Part shown: positions 18,335-26,977 of the stretch, in pieces | How positions within the stretch are numbered: the first letter of the stretch is position 1 | Layout of the letters: each line of letters starts with the position of its first letter | Notes under the pieces: model-generated | What the model was told of the DNA's origin: nothing | Database searches by the model: none | What the model saw: the letters and a program-made list of their open reading frames with translations, nothing else | From: Halorhabdus amylolytica | Lineage (GTDB): Archaea; Halobacteriota; Halobacteria; Halobacteriales; Haloarculaceae | Direction of reading: 5' to 3' | Assembly (NCBI RefSeq): GCF_004944975.1 | Contig: NZ_SPQG01000003.1 | Coordinates: 345,622 to 383,651 of the forward strand | DNA length: 38,030 bases | Made by a program: the position numbers and the translations under genes

Positions 18335-18724
18335 TCAGGACAGAACGTGTTCGGACGGCACGGCACAGTCGAACGTGCCCGAGAGGACGACCTCGCCGGA
18401 CTCGACCACTTCGGCGGTCACGTCGACACTCGGCCGCGGATCGCGGTCGGCGACGGTCGCGGTCGCGCGGACTGTCTCGTCGACCTGCGTCGGGTTCGGG
18501 TACGCGACGTCCGAGCCAGTCAGGACGACGGTCGGTTCGTTGACAGCGAGCATCGCGGCGTAGTCGGCCGCGCCGTAGACGAACCCACCGTGGACGAGTC
18601 CGGTCTCGTCGACGGCCATCTCCGCGGTCGTTTCCAGTTCCACGACGGCAGTCTCCTCCCCGATCTCGACCGGCCGTCCGACAAACGCCTCCGACGTCTG
18701 CTCGTGCGTTCGCTGATCGACCAT
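18335..18724 (-). CDS. Hotdog-fold thioesterase (PaaI-like)
   Basis: The 129-residue protein has the hotdog thioesterase layout: an N-terminal strand, then the helix-opening motif GLVHGGFVYGAADYAAMLAVN, equivalent to the HGG active-site region of PaaI-type acyl-CoA thioesterases, then VVLTGSDVAYPNPTQVDETVRATATV as the next strands. Such enzymes hydrolyse acyl-CoA or aryl-CoA thioesters in the cytoplasm; the substrate is unknown. It lies 48 bp downstream of uvrA on the same strand and could be read from the same transcript. Confidence 0.75.
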   Translation of the reverse strand: MVDQRTHEQTSEAFVGRPVEIGEETAVVELETTAEMAVDETGLVHGGFVYGAADYAAMLAVNEPTVVLTGSDVAYPNPTQVDETVRATATVADRDPRPSVDVTAEVVESGEVVLSGTFDCAVPSEHVLS

Positions 18725-18772
18725 CGTCGCCGGCTGATGGCCTGAAAGAGTTTCCGCCTGTCGATCCTCGCG

Positions 18773-21748
18773 TCAGTCGTCGGCCGCGGGCGGGGCGGCG
18801 AGTTCGCGATCGGCTCGCGGACCCTCCATGTCGATCGCCGGCAGGAGGTCACGCAGGTACTGGCCGGTGTAGGATTCGTCCGTCCGGGCCACGTCTTCGG
18901 GGGTTCCCGCCACGACGACCTGTCCGCCGCGTTCGCCGCCCTCGGGACCGAGATCGATGATGCGGTCGGCGTTCTTCACGAGGTCAAGTTCGTGCTCGAT
19001 GACGACGACCGTGTTGCCGTCCTCGGTGAGTCGGTGAAGCACGTCGATCAACTTGCGTTCGTCCTCGGGATGGAGCCCCGTCGTCGGTTCGTCGAGGAGA
19101 TAGAGCGTATCGCCGCTGTCCTTTTTGCCGAGTTCCTCGGCGAGTTTCACGCGCTGGGCCTCGCCACCCGAGAGTGTCGTCGAGGGCTGGCCGAGTTTCA
19201 TGTACCCAAGCCCGACGTCCTCCAGTAGTTCCAGCCGGCGGCGGATGCCGGAATGGCCCTCGAAGAACTCGTGAGCCTCGGCGACAGTCATTTCCAGAAC
19301 GTCCGCGATGGTCGCCTCCTTGTACGTCACGTCCAGGGTCTCGGAATTATATCGATCTCCCCGACACTCCTCGCAGGGCACCTCCACGTCTGAGAGGAAG
19401 TTCATGTCGATCGTGACGGTCCCCTGCCCGCCGCAGGCCTCACACCGGCCGCCCTTGACGTTAAACGAGAATCGACCCTTGTCATAGCCGCGCTGTTTGG
19501 CGAGTTTCGTCTCGGCGAACAGTTCCCGGATGTGATCGAAAACGTCGGTGTAGGTCGCGGGGTTCGAGCGCGGCGTCCGGCCGATCGGCGACTGGTCGAT
19601 CAGGCGGACGGTCTCGACGTTCTCGATCCCCTCGATGTCGTCGTGTTCGCCGGGGTTGACGTCGGTGTCGTTCATCCGCCGCACCAAGCCTTTATACAGC
19701 ACCTCGTGCATCAGCGTGGACTTGCCCGATCCGGAGACGCCCGTGATCGCAGTGAACGTCCCCAGGGGGAGCTCGACATCTAAGTCCGTCAGGTTGTGCT
19801 GGCGAGCCCCTTTGATCGTCAGCGTCCCCTCGGGATCCCGGCGCTGCTCGGGGACCGGGATCGAGCGCTCGCCGGCCAGGTACTCGCCGGTGATCGACTC
19901 CTCGCTGTCCAGGACGTCCTCCAGTGGCCCATTGACGACGATCTCGCCGCCGCGATTGCCCGGCCCTGGTCCCATGTCGACGATGTTGTCAGCCCGTCGC
20001 ATCGTCTCGGTGTCGTGCTCGACGACCAGCAGGGTATTCCCGAGATCTCGAAGCTCCGCCAAGGTGTTCAGCAGGCGGTCGTTGTCCCGCTGGTGGAGGC
20101 CGATCGAGGGTTCGTCGAGGACGTACAACACGCCGACGAGCCCGGATCCGATCTGAGTCGCAAGTCGGATGCGCTGACTCTCGCCGCCCGACAGTGTCGA
20201 CGCCTCCCGGTCGAGCGTCAGGTACTCCAGGCCGACTTCCTCCATGAACCCGAGTCTGGAGCGGATCTCCTTCAATATCTCCGTGGCGATGGTGGCGTCA
20301 CGCTCGCTCATCCCCGCCTCCATGTCCTCGAAGTGTTCGAGGGCGTCGCCGATCGACAGTTCGTTGACCTCGGTGATGGCGGTTCCCTCGACGAGGACGG
20401 CCCGCGATTCGGCCTTCAGTCGCGTCCCCTCACACGACGGACACGTCGTCGTGGCCATGAACTCCTCGATGTGCTCGCGGGCACGATCGGAGTCAGTCTC
20501 GACGTGGCGGCGTTCGAGATTCGGAATGACGCCCTCGAAGCGCTCGGTCTTCTCGCGGGTCCCGTTCTTGGTCCGCCACTGGAAGTGAACCCGATCGTCG
20601 GTACCATAGAGGAACTGGCGCTGGATCTCCTCGTCCAGCTCTTCGAAGGGCGTCGCCAGATCCACGTCGAAGTGCTCGGCGACGTTGTCCAGTTGCCGGG
20701 AGTAGTACGTCCGGTCGTAACTCCAGGGTTCGAAGACGTGCTTGAGCGGTTTCGAGGGATCAGTGATTACCAGATCCTCGCTGACCTCCTTGGTCTCGCC
20801 GAGGCCCTCACACTCCGGACAGGCGCCGTGCGGTGAATTAAACGAGAACGAGCGGGTCTCGATCTCGCTGATGTCGATACCACAGTGTGTACAGGCCAAA
20901 TCCTCAGAGAACTCGACGACGAGTCGGTCGTTGCTGTCTCCCTCGCGACCGTCGCTGTCTGTCTCGTCAGCGAGATCACCCGTCGAGCGTGCCGTCGCGC
21001 CGCCTAACTCCACACCCTCCGGCGGGTCGGGGACGATCACTTTGAGGGTCCCGTGGGCCTCCTCGAGGGCGGTCTCGACGGAGTCGGTGATGCGCGAACG
21101 GGCGTCGGGTGCGACCTGCACGCGGTCGACGATGACGTCGATCGTGTGGTCGTAGTTCTCGTCCAGTGCCGGGCGATCCAGCGTGAGATCGTATTCCTCG
21201 CCGTCGACCTCGACGCGGCTGTAGCCCTCGCCGACGAGTTCGTCGAAGCGATCCTCGAAGGCACCCTTCTGGTCGCGGACGATCGGCGCAGCGATCTTCG
21301 ATCTCGTTCCTTCGGGGAGTTCGAGGATGCGATCGACCATGTTCCCGGCGCTTTGCTCACCGACCTCGCGGCCACACTCCGGACAGTGTGGCGTCCCGAC
21401 GCGGGCATAAAGGAGGCGGAGGTAGTCATGGAGTTCCGTGACCGTCCCGACCGTCGATCGGGGGTTGTTGGCGGCGTTCTTCTGGTCGATCGAGATCGCA
21501 GGTGAGAGCCCTTCGACCGACTCGACCTGTGGCTTGTCCATCTGTCCGAGGAAGTTCCGTGCGTAGGCCGACAGCGATTCGATGTAGCGACGCTGGCCTT
21601 CGGCGTAGATCGTCTCGAAAGCCAGCGAGGATTTCCCCGACCCCGAGAGACCGGTAACCACCGTCAGTTCCTCGCGTGGGATCTCACAGTCGACGTCCTT
21701 GAGGTTGTGCTGTTCGGCCCCGCGGACCTCGATGACGTCCTTGCTCAT
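18773..21748 (-). CDS. uvrA: UvrABC excinuclease subunit A
   Basis: The 991-residue protein finds bulky DNA lesions and loads UvrB in nucleotide excision repair. Two ABC ATPase modules are present: Walker [10 protein letters not shown] near residue 35 and GVSGSGKST near residue 670, with signature segments [14 protein letters not shown] and [18 protein letters not shown]. Zinc-binding Cys pairs are visible at CPECG, CTHCG...CPECEG and CEACGGQG...CEECRG. A short, acidic haloarchaeal insert (near residue 260, rich in Asp, Gly, Glu) separates the first module from the UvrB-binding region. The start [20 protein letters not shown] is the family N-terminus. It is divergent from bop, with 131 bp between the two start codons. 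UV repair next to a light-driven pump is a plausible but unproven thematic link. Confidence 0.96.
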   Translation of the reverse strand: MSKDVIEVRGAEQHNLKDVDCEIPREELTVVTGLSGSGKSSLAFETIYAEGQRRYIESLSAYARNFLGQMDKPQVESVEGLSPAISIDQKNAANNPRSTVGTVTELHDYLRLLYARVGTPHCPECGREVGEQSAGNMVDRILELPEGTRSKIAAPIVRDQKGAFEDRFDELVGEGYSRVEVDGEEYDLTLDRPALDENYDHTIDVIVDRVQVAPDARSRITDSVETALEEAHGTLKVIVPDPPEGVELGGATARSTGDLADETDSDGREGDSNDRLVVEFSEDLACTHCGIDISEIETRSFSFNSPHGACPECEGLGETKEVSEDLVITDPSKPLKHVFEPWSYDRTYYSRQLDNVAEHFDVDLATPFEELDEEIQRQFLYGTDDRVHFQWRTKNGTREKTERFEGVIPNLERRHVETDSDRAREHIEEFMATTTCPSCEGTRLKAESRAVLVEGTAITEVNELSIGDALEHFEDMEAGMSERDATIATEILKEIRSRLGFMEEVGLEYLTLDREASTLSGGESQRIRLATQIGSGLVGVLYVLDEPSIGLHQRDNDRLLNTLAELRDLGNTLLVVEHDTETMRRADNIVDMGPGPGNRGGEIVVNGPLEDVLDSEESITGEYLAGERSIPVPEQRRDPEGTLTIKGARQHNLTDLDVELPLGTFTAITGVSGSGKSTLMHEVLYKGLVRRMNDTDVNPGEHDDIEGIENVETVRLIDQSPIGRTPRSNPATYTDVFDHIRELFAETKLAKQRGYDKGRFSFNVKGGRCEACGGQGTVTIDMNFLSDVEVPCEECRGDRYNSETLDVTYKEATIADVLEMTVAEAHEFFEGHSGIRRRLELLEDVGLGYMKLGQPSTTLSGGEAQRVKLAEELGKKDSGDTLYLLDEPTTGLHPEDERKLIDVLHRLTEDGNTVVVIEHELDLVKNADRIIDLGPEGGERGGQVVVAGTPEDVARTDESYTGQYLRDLLPAIDMEGPRADRELAAPPAADD

Positions 21749-21821
21749 TCGAGATAGTCCATGGTCTGAACCAGTGAAACCCTGTCGGTACGCGCTCCCT
21801 CGATGTCTAGCGGCAGTTCTT

Positions 21822-21836
21822 ACCGAATAGATTGGG
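21822..21836 (+). promoter_or_regulatory. Candidate Bat upstream activating sequence of bop
   Basis: The 15-mer ACCGAATAGATTGGG matches every fixed position of the Bat UAS as recalled for the Halobacterium salinarum bop regulon (ACC, seven bases, TT, any base, GG). Its downstream edge is 43 bp before the bop ATG, about where the known bop UAS lies. No ordinary TATA box follows, as expected of an activator-dependent promoter. Confidence 0.7.
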
Positions 21837-21850
21837 TACGACCGTTACCC
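21834..21850 (+). repeat. Palindrome GGGTA-N7-TACCC at the bop promoter
   Basis: A perfect 5-bp inverted repeat with a 7-bp spacer overlaps the last three bases of the UAS and extends towards the TATA region, 30-46 bp before the ATG. It could be an operator for a dimeric regulator, or be chance. Confidence 0.4.
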
Positions 21851-21879
21851 GAGTTCCGAGCGAAGTCTTGACTCGTAGC

Positions 21880-22632
21880 ATGGCAAACCTAACCACGATA
21901 TCGCTGTGGGCAGGCACGGCAGGAATGTTCCTGGGAATGCTGTACTTCATCGCGACAGGATGGAACGTACGGGATTCCCGGCGAAAGAAGTTCTACGTCG
22001 TCACGACGTTCATCGCGGCGATCGCCTTCGTCAACTACCTGGCGATGGCGACGGGCTTCGGTCGGTTGCCGATCGAAGTCATCGAGAACATCCTCGGCAC
22101 GGAACTCAGCGGCGTTCCCGAGGAAATCTACTGGCCGCGATACACTGACTGGGTTCTGACGACGCCGCTATTGTTGTACGACATCGCGCTGCTCGCGGGC
22201 GCTGACCGCAACACAACCGGGACGTTGATCGGCCTCGACGTATTGATGATCCTCACCGGCGCGGTCGCGACCCTGACGTTCAGCGGGGCAGCCGGGATGG
22301 GCGTCGGGGGCGTCCGCATCCTCTGGTGGGGCGTCTCTACCGGCTTCCTGCTGGTGTTGCTTTACTTCCTGTTCTCGTCGCTGACGGCGAGGGCAGCGGA
22401 GTTGTCGCCCGACACCAGAAGTACGTTCAAACTCCTCCGGAACATGATCGCCGTCCTCTGGCTGGTCTACCCGGTCTGGTGGATCGTCGGGACCGAGGGG
22501 CTGGGCGTCATCGGGATCGGCCCGGAGACCGCCGGCTTCGCCGTACTGGACGTGACCGCGAAGGTGATCTTCGGGATCATCCTGCTGCGCAGTCACAACG
22601 TGCTCGACGACGCTTCGGCCTCGCCGAGCTAA
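21880..22632 (+). CDS. bop: Bacteriorhodopsin (light-driven proton pump opsin)
   Basis: The 250-residue protein has seven hydrophobic helices and all key residues of proton-pumping bacteriorhodopsin. In this numbering these are Asp90 (acceptor, D85 in H. salinarum), Asp101 (donor, D96), Arg87 (R82), Glu206 and Glu216 (release pair, E194/E204), Asp224 (D212) and the retinal Schiff-base Lys228 (K216) in [11 protein letters not shown]. The helix C block is [19 protein letters not shown]. The B-C loop (about residues 61-84) is longer than in H. salinarum BR and includes [14 protein letters not shown]. Chloride pumps and sensory rhodopsins differ at these positions, so a proton pump is the best call. 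It sits at the head of a carotenoid/retinal regulon. ATG at 21880 is preferred to a TTG at 21832. Confidence 0.93.
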   Translation: MANLTTISLWAGTAGMFLGMLYFIATGWNVRDSRRKKFYVVTTFIAAIAFVNYLAMATGFGRLPIEVIENILGTELSGVPEEIYWPRYTDWVLTTPLLLYDIALLAGADRNTTGTLIGLDVLMILTGAVATLTFSGAAGMGVGGVRILWWGVSTGFLLVLLYFLFSSLTARAAELSPDTRSTFKLLRNMIAVLWLVYPVWWIVGTEGLGVIGIGPETAGFAVLDVTAKVIFGIILLRSHNVLDDASASPS

Positions 22633-22991
22633 CGACTGCAACGAATCCACGAACAATTTGTCTCCCTCATTTTGGCGAACACTGGGTGAAAGATAGGAGA
22701 GTGTCGTCGGTTAGCGGACTGTGCATCATTGACCGGGTAGCAGCGCTGATTTCCTGAGAGAAAGCAGTGGGGCCCATACTGACTCGTCTCGAATCAAGTA
22801 ACTCAGTGCCGTCTCTCGGTCAATTGTCCGTCGAATCAGTGCAAGATGGAAAGCGTATGTCTCAGACGGAGCCCCAGTTTGCGAGTGAGAAGATCCCCCA
22901 ATACAGCTCTGTTATCGAATCAATCAAATATAATTGGATTACACGCGACTTAGTTGGTTATTTATACGGGGAATGATACTGAAATCACACG
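22633..22991 (+). other. 359-bp gap after bop without a convincing gene
   Basis: The stretch is AT-richer than the rest of the window, especially from 22900 to 22970. It contains a T-rich run just after bop (AACAATTTGTCTCC...TTTTGG, 22650-22675) that could end the bop transcript. A 39-codon frame from ATG 22857 to 22976 (MSQTEPQFASEKIPQYSS...) has no recognisable family. The right end holds the promoter of the next gene. Confidence 0.5.
22961..22966 (+). promoter_or_regulatory. TATA box of the small membrane gene
   Basis: TTTATA, 26-31 bp before the ATG at 22992, in the ideal position for a leaderless transcript. It supports that start over an out-of-frame ATG at 22973. Confidence 0.6.
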
Positions 22992-23411
22992 ATGAGGTTG
23001 CCCCGCTCGATGACCGGCCACCGATATCACCCGCACGTTTTTGCTCTGGTCGGCGGAATCACTCTAACTCTCTTGATTTTGAGCTTCCTCGTTGAGGTGC
23101 GGATTATTGTCGAGAGTCCGGACTATGGTGATGTCACATCCATTAGTTCGACACTGTGGCAAACGATTCTCGGCCTCACAACGATTGGATCGTTCGTCCT
23201 TGCCGTCTACAACTATCGGGCCGAGATAGATAACTCAGACGGCCCTGCGACAGAATTCACCATTCGCGGACGGAACCACGACATCGATTTTCATCTTCAC
23301 GTCGCGGACGATGAACGCAAATCCGACAGAGAATCCCAAGACGTGGAATCAACAGAGCAACAAGAGGCTAAGGGGGAGAGCGAAGATAGCGACAGTCAGA
23401 AATCGAGTTGA
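22992..23411 (+). CDS. Membrane protein with two helices and an acidic tail, unknown
   Basis: The 139-residue protein has two clear hydrophobic helices, HVFALVGGITLTLLILSFLVEV and TLWQTILGLTTIGSFVLAVYNY. A cytoplasmic-looking region (TEFTIRGRNHDIDFHLHVADDE) follows, then a hydrophilic tail of about 40 residues made mainly of Glu, Ser, Asp, Gln and Lys. No family is recognised. The coding sequence is AT-richer than the chromosomal average here, and the gene has its own TATA box. Its last 16 bp overlap the end of the convergent gene at 23396, so the two are tail to tail. It sits between bop and crtY where a regulon gene might be expected, but nothing links it to rhodopsin; recent insertion is equally possible. 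Confidence 0.6.
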   Translation: MRLPRSMTGHRYHPHVFALVGGITLTLLILSFLVEVRIIVESPDYGDVTSISSTLWQTILGLTTIGSFVLAVYNYRAEIDNSDGPATEFTIRGRNHDIDFHLHVADDERKSDRESQDVESTEQQEAKGESEDSDSQKSS

Positions 23412-23719
23412 CGAGTGATCCACTCGCGGGCGGCGGCGGTGAGCATTGCTTCCCACGAGCTAAAGCCAGTGTGTGCGTCGATATAATCGTCAAACTCCGA
23501 TTCAGGGATTTGTTTGAAGTCCTCCTTGGTATCGAACTCCCATGGACTGCTATCGAAGAGTTCGTCAACCGAATCGAAGTCGGTATGCGTTCGCATGAAA
23601 CTGTCCGGGAAGAGTTCGTCCATCGGAATCTCATTCTCGCCACTTACACCTTCGAGATGTTGTTGGAGGTCATCCAAAGAATCGGCCAATTCTTCGAACC
23701 CCTCGATCTGGACGCTCAT
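23396..23719 (-). CDS. 107-residue acidic protein with a repeated HTxFxS motif, unknown
   Basis: The protein starts MSVQIEGFEELADSLDDLQQHLEG, a probable amphipathic helix, and contains two copies of a short motif: FMRTHTDFDSVDEL and YIDAHTGFSSWEAM, about 43 residues apart. It ends in AAREWITRQLDF. Small proteins with this FM-x-x-HTDFDS pattern are remembered from mobile regions of bacteria and archaea, but no function is known to me. The ATG at 23717-23719 is supported by a TATAAA/TTTATA box 25-30 bp upstream; the frame extends to 23740 without support. The 3' end overlaps the convergent membrane gene by 16 bp. Confidence 0.7.
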   Translation of the reverse strand: MSVQIEGFEELADSLDDLQQHLEGVSGENEIPMDELFPDSFMRTHTDFDSVDELFDSSPWEFDTKEDFKQIPESEFDDYIDAHTGFSSWEAMLTAAAREWITRQLDF

Positions 23720-23743
23720 ATTGATTACTCTGTGGCACAACGA

Positions 23744-23749
23744 TATAAA
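23744..23749 (-). promoter_or_regulatory. TATA box of the HTxFxS protein gene
   Basis: The minus strand reads TTTATA, 25-30 bp before the ATG at 23717-23719, the canonical position for a leaderless haloarchaeal promoter. From 23750 to 23952 nothing else was recognised. Confidence 0.6.
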
Positions 23750-23952
23750 CCTATCCAGCCTTCCGTAAGTAGTGATGCGAGTAATTCATCCAGTACAAGT
23801 AGCTGAAAAAACGAAGTCATCTTGCCGACTCCACGCTATCCACCCACCACGCCGACCGATCACAATATTACTGGGATCTCAGTTGTTTCGAGCAGTCCAA
23901 TAAGATCCTCTACGCCAATTGTTGGGGTTACTGGCTCGACTCGAGCAGTGAT

Positions 23953-24717
23953 TCATTTGGCTCGATCGACAGCCAGCCCATATACGTCAGCCACTGTTGG
24001 GATTGCATCACGCTCGACGACCCACCCGAGCAGAACCAGTCCCTGGACGAGAAAGACGTTCGTTACGAAGAAGAACAGCGCCTCCTCGATCGGGAGCCCC
24101 AGCAGCGCGATCCCGGTCGTCCGCTCCGACGAGAACGTCCACAACTCCAGCCCGATTGCCAGCCGGTCGATGGCCCAGAGGTACGCCGTCGGGACCGCAA
24201 GCGCAAGGGCGACCGACCGGCGCGCCCGGACGAGTACCGGCCAGCCAAAGCCCCACTGGAGGGCGAGAACGGGAGCTGCCCACGCGAGGATCGCCCCCAG
24301 GTACAGCGACGAGGAAGACGACAGGAAGGCGAGCCCGACGACGCCCACCAGCAGGCCCCCGGCGACGCCGACGAGGTGCTGTCGGCGGGTGACCGATGGG
24401 CCGCTCCCGTCCGGGCGAACGACGAGCGTGGTCCACAGCCCCGTCAGGACCGTCTGGGCGGCGACGAACAGCAACTCCTCGTAGGGGACGACACCCACGC
24501 GACCGACGAGCGTCGAGCCGTACGCCCAGACGCCGCTGCGGATCAGATAGCCGTCCCACGGCAGCGTGTACACTACCGCGACGACAACTAGCAGTCCCGT
24601 TCCGAACAGCCCCGCCCGGTTCCATCGTCCGGTCACGAGAAGTGCCCCAGCCACCACGAGGACCGGAGCGACCACGAACGCAAGTACGAAGGCGAGGTAG
24701 CTGATCGGCCCCATCAC
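23953..24717 (-). CDS. crtY: Lycopene beta-cyclase (haloarchaeal CrtY, fused CrtYc/CrtYd type)
   Basis: The 254-residue protein has about seven hydrophobic helices and two copies of the cyclase half-domain. Each copy has an aromatic stretch then a Pro-x-Glu-Glu turn: PWDGYLIRSGVWAYG then VPYEELLF (residue 78), and AIDRLAIGLELWTFSS then LPIEEALFFFVTN (residue 209). This is the membrane lycopene cyclase of haloarchaea, related to bacterial CrtYc/CrtYd and the fungal CarRA half. It closes both ends of lycopene to give beta-carotene, the substrate of Brp. It is the last gene of the leftward brp-crtI-bat-crtY series, 175 bp after bat. The start is MMGPISYL at 24717 or the next codon at 24714. Confidence 0.88.
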   Translation of the reverse strand: MMGPISYLAFVLAFVVAPVLVVAGALLVTGRWNRAGLFGTGLLVVVAVVYTLPWDGYLIRSGVWAYGSTLVGRVGVVPYEELLFVAAQTVLTGLWTTLVVRPDGSGPSVTRRQHLVGVAGGLLVGVVGLAFLSSSSSLYLGAILAWAAPVLALQWGFGWPVLVRARRSVALALAVPTAYLWAIDRLAIGLELWTFSSERTTGIALLGLPIEEALFFFVTNVFLVQGLVLLGWVVERDAIPTVADVYGLAVDRAK

Positions 24718-24850
24718 TCACCTCCACGACGGGAGGGACCGCCGTGGCTGATCGCTCTCCTCCGACGGTTGTGCGGTCTCCTCTTTCGATCCTTGGGGGG
24801 CCCGTCGATCATTCTCTGAAATTACGAGGGCGAGACGACTCAAAGCCGTA

Positions 24851-24865
24851 CCTATTCTGTTGGGT
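24851..24865 (-). promoter_or_regulatory. Near-match to the Bat UAS upstream of crtY
   Basis: The minus strand reads ACCCAACAGAATAGG, agreeing with ACC-N7-TTnGG at all fixed positions except the first T (A here). It starts 28 bp before the bat stop end and lies 134 bp before the crtY ATG, so a leader of about 100 bases would be needed. Confidence 0.4.
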
Positions 24866-24892
24866 TCCCCGGGCCGACAGCCGTAATGTCGC

Positions 24893-26896
24893 TCAGGATT
24901 CGAAGAACGCCCTGACCAGCTTCTTCTCGGCCGTTCGCAGGTGCTGGTAGTACGTCGAGGGGACCACATCCATCGCCTCAGCGAGGTCGTCGCCGTCGCT
25001 CTCGCGGGGCCACTCGAAGAAGCCACTCGCGTAGGCTGTCCGGAGGGCGGTCAGTTGTCTGTCGGTCAGTTCGGACTCGACAGCGGCTTTGAAGGCCTGT
25101 GGGGACGTCGCTTCGCTCTCTGTCTCGTGGTAAGCAAGCAGTTCGACGCCATCGTAGATCGATTCGAGTTCCTCGACGATCGATCGTCCATTCTGCTCGG
25201 TGGCGACCTGGAACCGGACCCGGATGCCGGTCGGCTCGACCGACATCGATTCGATCTCCGCGCCGTACGTCGTGAGTGCGTCGACAAAGGGCGCGCCCCG
25301 TGCGACCAACGCAAGGACGCGTTCGCCGTCAGTGCTCGACAGGACCGAGACGTCGGTGACGCCGTCGTAGCGGTCCGGTGCTGCCAGCAGGGTCTCCTCG
25401 TCGGCCGCGTCGACGGCCAGCAGGAACCGGACGGCCCCGTTGTCGCCGACGTGAATCCCGCGATACTCGATCGCTCCCGCGGTTCGACCGGCCAGATCGA
25501 TCAGGAACAGCGACGGGTCCGACAGTTCGGCCTCGACGGTGATCGTGACGTCGGCCGTGACTGTCCGCTTGCTGAGCACGTCGTTGATCGCCGATCCGAC
25601 GACCCGGCCCAGCGCCCCGAGGATCGTCCGCTCGGTCTCGTCGAACGCCTCGGCGTCGGCGTCGAAGACGGCGAGGACGCCGTAGGTCGTCCGTCGATAC
25701 GTCAGCGGGATCGCAATGCCCGCGCCATCGCACTCGTCTCCGTCGGTCGACTGGTCCAGGGCCAGTCCCGCCGAGAGGGGCTGTATCTCGGTCGTCTCGA
25801 TGGCTCGGTCGAGGGCGGACGTTGCGGGCCGATCGTCGTCAAGATCGATCGTCGTCGGCTCGCCGTCGCGGTCGCTGTACGCCACGACCGTCAGCGCGTG
25901 GGCAGTCGGATCGTACTCGCCGATCCAGGCCCGATCGAACTCCGTCCCCGAGTCGAAGCGCTCAGCTGTCAGTCGATGGATCTCCGGCCGATCGTCGGCC
26001 CGGACGAGGATCTCCGTGAGGTCGCTGACGAGGCCCTCGACGCGATCGAGCACACGCTGGAGGCGCTTGCGTTCCTCTCTGATCGCCGCCTCGGCCTCCT
26101 TGCGCTCGGTGATGTCCTGCTGGAAAGCGACATAGTTAGTCACCTCTCCCTTGTCGTCGCGGATCGGCGATATCGCCAGATTGTTCCAGAAAGTCGATCC
26201 GTCAGGTCGGTAGTTCAGTAACTCGACGGCCACCGACTCCTCGTTCTCGACGGCTTCCCGGACCTCGGCGACCGTTTCGGCGTCAGTGTCCTCACCTTGC
26301 AGGAAGCGACAGTTGACACCGATCGCTTCCTCCTTGTCGTAGCCGGTGACGTCTTCGAAGGAGTCGTTGACGTAGATCAGCGGCTCGTCCGGCCGGGTCG
26401 CGTCGCCGATCGTGATCCCGACCGGCGCTTCGTCGAGTGCCCGTTCCTTGAGGCGCTGTTCCTCAGTCGCCGTCCGATCGTGGATCGGCATCCGCACCTG
26501 ATCACCCCGACGCGTCGGGACCACGTCAACTAGCTCCTCGCGGACGGCGTCCGAGAGGTTCTCGACCGTCTGAGGGACGAAGGCGGTCACGTCGGCCCGG
26601 ACGGCCCGGCGACTCACGTCGCCATCGACCGTCTCGGGGAGTAGAATGACCGGAAACGAGGGCCGGGTTCGGCGGACGCTCTCGAGCAAGGAGAGTCCAT
26701 CGAACCCGGGTCCGTGTTCGACGATCGCGCAGTCGACATCGCCGGACTCGATCCGATCCAGCGCCGCCGCGAAGTCCCGTTCGGTCTCGACGACGACGTT
26801 CTCGGCGATCTCCCGCAACGCTTCCCCGGGGAACGGGTCGTCCGTCGGGTTCTCCCCGACCCGGAGGACGACCCGCGACTCCGCTCGCTCGCTCAT
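24893..26896 (-). CDS. bat: Bat: bacterioopsin transcriptional activator with a LOV domain
   Basis: The 667-residue regulator has the Bat layout: receiver-like N-terminus (1-125), PAS (about 145-270), GAF (about 280-440), the bacterioopsin-activator domain and a C-terminal HTH_10 domain (FKAAVESELTDRQLTALRTAYASGFFEWPRESDGDD). The PAS domain carries the full LOV signature: GVNCRFLQGEDTD with the flavin-adduct Cys196, NYRPDGSTFWNN and FQQDITERK. It should therefore bind a flavin and respond to blue light. The receiver acceptor position is Glu60 (CAIVEHGPG) rather than Asp. Length and order match H. salinarum Bat (about 674 residues), the activator of bop and carotenoid genes under low oxygen and light. 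Target-like sites lie before bop, brp, crtY and bat itself. Confidence 0.93.
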   Translation of the reverse strand: MSERAESRVVLRVGENPTDDPFPGEALREIAENVVVETERDFAAALDRIESGDVDCAIVEHGPGFDGLSLLESVRRTRPSFPVILLPETVDGDVSRRAVRADVTAFVPQTVENLSDAVREELVDVVPTRRGDQVRMPIHDRTATEEQRLKERALDEAPVGITIGDATRPDEPLIYVNDSFEDVTGYDKEEAIGVNCRFLQGEDTDAETVAEVREAVENEESVAVELLNYRPDGSTFWNNLAISPIRDDKGEVTNYVAFQQDITERKEAEAAIREERKRLQRVLDRVEGLVSDLTEILVRADDRPEIHRLTAERFDSGTEFDRAWIGEYDPTAHALTVVAYSDRDGEPTTIDLDDDRPATSALDRAIETTEIQPLSAGLALDQSTDGDECDGAGIAIPLTYRRTTYGVLAVFDADAEAFDETERTILGALGRVVGSAINDVLSKRTVTADVTITVEAELSDPSLFLIDLAGRTAGAIEYRGIHVGDNGAVRFLLAVDAADEETLLAAPDRYDGVTDVSVLSSTDGERVLALVARGAPFVDALTTYGAEIESMSVEPTGIRVRFQVATEQNGRSIVEELESIYDGVELLAYHETESEATSPQAFKAAVESELTDRQLTALRTAYASGFFEWPRESDGDDLAEAMDVVPSTYYQHLRTAEKKLVRAFFES

Positions 26897-26910
26897 GGCG
26901 TCGAGCTACG

Positions 26911-26941
26911 GGCAGGACTGTCCTAAAGGTCAGGGGTCGTC
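26911..26941 (-). repeat. Promoter-proximal copy of a 31-bp direct repeat before bat
   Basis: This 31-bp block recurs at 26978-27008 with one difference (T here, G there). On the minus strand it contains ACCCCTGACCTTTAGG (26922-26937), which fits ACC-N8-TTnGG, one base longer than the Bat UAS. It also contains CTTTAGGA, 22-31 bp before the bat ATG, where a TATA box would be. Confidence 0.75.
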
Positions 26942-26977
26942 CCTGCACTCGAGACGGCCACGTCCGGCCGTTCGCTC

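Noticed and set aside
17322-18563. 413-codon plus-strand frame opposite the BNR protein and thioesterase
   Set aside because: It is antisense to two genes with clear motifs.
19796-20836. 346-codon plus-strand frame opposite uvrA
   Set aside because: It lies wholly within uvrA, whose ATPase motifs are unambiguous.
22767-22976. 69-codon frame between bop and the membrane gene
   Set aside because: No motif, no promoter at a proper distance, and it contains the TATA box of the following gene; at most a 39-codon ORF from 22857.
24941-26221. 426-codon plus-strand frame opposite bat
   Set aside because: It mirrors the Bat GAF and HTH regions; composition is that of an antisense shadow.
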